Source: Thermogemmatispora onikobensis
Lineage (GTDB): Bacteria; Chloroflexota; Ktedonobacteria; Ktedonobacterales; Ktedonobacteraceae
Length of the DNA: 64,000 bases
NCBI RefSeq assembly: GCF_001748285.1
Contig: NZ_BDGT01000001.1
Location: forward strand, 62,001 to 126,000
Direction: 5' to 3'
Shown: positions 62,441 to 64,000 of the stretch, piece after piece
Numbering within the stretch: the first letter of the stretch is position 1
Layout: every line of letters starts with the position of its first letter
Notes under the pieces: model-generated
Seen by the model: only the letters and a program-made list of their open reading frames with translations
Database searches by the model: none
Told to the model about the DNA's origin: nothing
Translations under genes and position numbers: made by a program

Positions 62441-63163
62441 GTGGCGGCTCACCCAGCACACGAGCAAAGCACAGAGCAGGCGGGGGCCTTTCTGTCCAAC
62501 TGCGGCGCGCTGATCCCAGTGAAAGCCTTAGCGGCAGCCAAGGGCCGGCTGGCAGGGTATTTGACGCCAGCCGAGCGCGCCCAGCTGGTGTTGACCATGC
62601 TCCACCACGTGGTGGCTGCCCTTCAGGCCACTGGTCGGTTCTCCAGAATCGTGGTGGTGAGCGCCGACGAGCGCGTGCGCGCCTGTACAGTCAGGTGGGG
62701 AGCAGAGGGATGGCCCGAAGCACAACCGGGCCACAATGCCGCCCTGGAGGCCGCGGCCCAGCGCCTGCAAGCAGAGGGAGTGGCCGCCTTGCTCACTATC
62801 TCCGCCGACCTGCCCTGGCTCAAGACCGAGGAGGTCACAGCGCTGCTGGCCCAGGCCCAACGCTATCCCGTGGTGCTGGCTCCGGCCCACGATGGCCAGG
62901 GCACCAATGCCCTGCTCCTGCGTCCTCCCCTGCTGGTGCCCTATCTATTCGGAGAGCAGAGCCTGCAGCGCTACTGTGAGGCAGCCCAGCGTCGCCGCCT
63001 CGCCTACTGTCGCTATGAGAGTCCAGGGCTGGCTCTCGACATCGATACACCGGAGGACCTGCAGCGCTCGGGCCTGGCTGAGCGCTGGCTGACCGCACGG
63101 TCCTCCTTGCACTGTCTCAGGGAGATGACACCATGCCAGTCGTTGGATATTCCGCAGCCTTAG
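62441..63163 (+). CDS. cofC: Guanylyltransferase CofC/FbiD
   Basis: A 240-residue nucleotidyltransferase that activates phosphoenolpyruvate or 2-phospholactate with GTP for F420 synthesis. ALIPVKALAAAKGRLAGYL carries the start of the GTP-binding loop, and ISADLPWL the metal-binding Asp. LALDIDTPEDL near the end is the common C-terminal motif. Translation likely starts at GTG 62441, with GGGAG 11 nt upstream. It ends 31 bp inside the next gene, so the two are translationally coupled. Confidence 0.92.
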   Translation: MAAHPAHEQSTEQAGAFLSNCGALIPVKALAAAKGRLAGYLTPAERAQLVLTMLHHVVAALQATGRFSRIVVVSADERVRACTVRWGAEGWPEAQPGHNAALEAAAQRLQAEGVAALLTISADLPWLKTEEVTALLAQAQRYPVVLAPAHDGQGTNALLLRPPLLVPYLFGEQSLQRYCEAAQRRRLAYCRYESPGLALDIDTPEDLQRSGLAERWLTARSSLHCLREMTPCQSLDIPQP

Positions 63164-64000
63164 AGCAGTTCCATCCCAGCGACCTCCTGCGCTGGTGCCG
63201 GGAGGCCGAGGAAGCCGGTTTTGGCGGCGTCATGGCCGCTGACCACTTTCATCCCTGGACGCCAACCCAGGGGCAGAGTCCCTTTGTCTGGTCCTGGATG
63301 GGCGCCCTCGGGCTGGCCACCCAGAAGCTCACCTTTGGCCCGGGCGTCACCTGCGCCTCCTACCGCTACCATCCGGCCATCATTGCCCAGGCCGCAGCCA
63401 CCCTGGCGGCCATGTACCCAGGGCGCTTCTGGCTGGGGATTGGCACCGGCGAAGCGCTCAACGAACACGTCGTCGGCGGTGAGTGGCCCGAGGCTCCGAT
63501 CCGCCTGGAGCGCATGATCGAGTCGATCGAGATCATCAAGCTGCTCTTCAGTGGCAAGAAGGTCCGCTACAGCGGCAAGCATCTGCGCATGGAGAGCGCT
63601 CGTCTCTACACCCGCCCGGAGACGCCGCCCCCAATTCTGATAGCGGCCTCCGGCCCCAAGGCGGCAGAGACCGCCGGACGGCTGGGCGATGGGCTGATCA
63701 CACCGGCAGCCCCGCCTGAGAAACTCAAGATGCTGCTCGAGCGCTTCGAGAAGGGAGCGCGCGAGGCCGGCAAGGACCCCAGTACGATGCCGCGCCTGCT
63801 CCAGCTGCATGTCTCCTGGGCCCCCACCTACGAAGAGGCCGCCAACAACGCCCTCAAGGAGTGGCCCAACGGCGGCATCAAGGCCCCCAAGCAAGATATT
63901 CGCTCGCCGGAGGACTTTGAAGCCTTTGCCCAGCTGGTGCGTCCCGAGGACTTCCAGGGCCGCGTCTTGATCTCAGCCGATCTAGACGAGCACCGACGTC
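63133..64000 (+). CDS. LLM-class F420-dependent oxidoreductase (truncated by window end)
   Basis: The reading frame from ATG 63133 stays open to the window end, giving about 289 codons. The bacterial-luciferase-like barrel starts VVGYSAALEQFHPSDLLRW and contains GVMAADHFHPW, FGPGVTCASYRYHPAIIAQ and FWLGIGTGEALNEHVVG. This is the group that includes F420-dependent glucose-6-phosphate dehydrogenase (Fgd-like). The ATG has GGGAG 8 nt upstream and overlaps cofC. It would use the F420 made by the genes ahead of it. The substrate is unproven, and some relatives act on alcohols or other sugar phosphates. Confidence 0.9.
   Translation, partial: MPVVGYSAALEQFHPSDLLRWCREAEEAGFGGVMAADHFHPWTPTQGQSPFVWSWMGALGLATQKLTFGPGVTCASYRYHPAIIAQAAATLAAMYPGRFWLGIGTGEALNEHVVGGEWPEAPIRLERMIESIEIIKLLFSGKKVRYSGKHLRMESARLYTRPETPPPILIAASGPKAAETAGRLGDGLITPAAPPEKLKMLLERFEKGAREAGKDPSTMPRLLQLHVSWAPTYEEAANNALKEWPNGGIKAPKQDIRSPEDFEAFAQLVRPEDFQGRVLISADLDEHRR

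Noticed and set aside
1-64000. Search for CRISPR arrays, tRNA and rRNA genes
   Set aside because: No regularly spaced repeats, cloverleaf-like sequences or rRNA segments were recognised by eye; a covariance-model scan would be decisive.

Overview
The window is high-GC, densely coded bacterial chromosome. It combines a FHA-linked serine/threonine kinase, complete F420 biosynthesis steps (cofE, cofD, cofC) with an F420-dependent-type LLM oxidoreductase, class-II-type histone-deacetylase-like and PIG-V-like proteins, T-box leaders and an FMN-riboswitch riboflavin ABC transporter. This mix fits the Chloroflexota, most likely a Ktedonobacteria member such as Thermogemmatispora. That assignment is inferred from gene content, not from a database match. 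I found no rRNA, tRNA, CRISPR array or transposase.

Layout. 1-11 kb: a truncated Ser/Thr kinase, an HDAC-like hydrolase, an EamA exporter, a LOG protein and glycogen branching enzyme (glgB), a DksA/TraR-type zinc-finger protein, lspA-rluD, and a membrane protein behind a LexA-box-like palindrome. 11.6-16.5 kb: an HU protein, then a tight GntR - ADP-ribosylglycohydrolase - NCS1 permease - PfkB kinase operon. It recalls E. coli yegTUVW, has a leaderless GntR start with operator-like palindromes, and ends in a strong terminator. 16.6-24 kb: an accessory-looking block with a second LOG-family gene, a tyrosine recombinase, and a co-directional four-gene cassette. The cassette encodes a helical membrane-anchored protein, a PD-(D/E)xK-like toxin candidate, a candidate immunity protein and a STAND-type ATPase with TPRs. 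Large hairpins follow it.

24-34.3 kb: an aldo/keto reductase, an APH-like protein, a sulfurtransferase, a DUF6391-like protein, a kinase with zinc ribbon and FHA domain, and the E2 and E1 subunits of 2-oxoglutarate dehydrogenase (sucB, sucA). 34.3-42 kb: an isoleucine T-box leader, alaX, ileS, a PIG-V-like mannosyltransferase and an HD phosphohydrolase. 42-53.6 kb, minus strand: an amino-acid supercluster read as argC, argB, a HisRS-like gene, hisG (long form), a HAD-APH fusion, hisH, hisA, hisF, hisI. A second T-box leader precedes argC.

53.8-64 kb: a CDF metal exporter, a HAD phosphatase, the riboflavin transporter ribXY behind an FMN riboswitch, a DoxX protein, and the F420 cluster cofE - nitroreductase - cofD - cofC - LLM oxidoreductase (cut by the window end).

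The parts most worth a second look are the integrase-adjacent toxin/immunity/STAND cassette, the T-box ahead of the arg-his supercluster, and the HAD-APH fusion inside the histidine genes.
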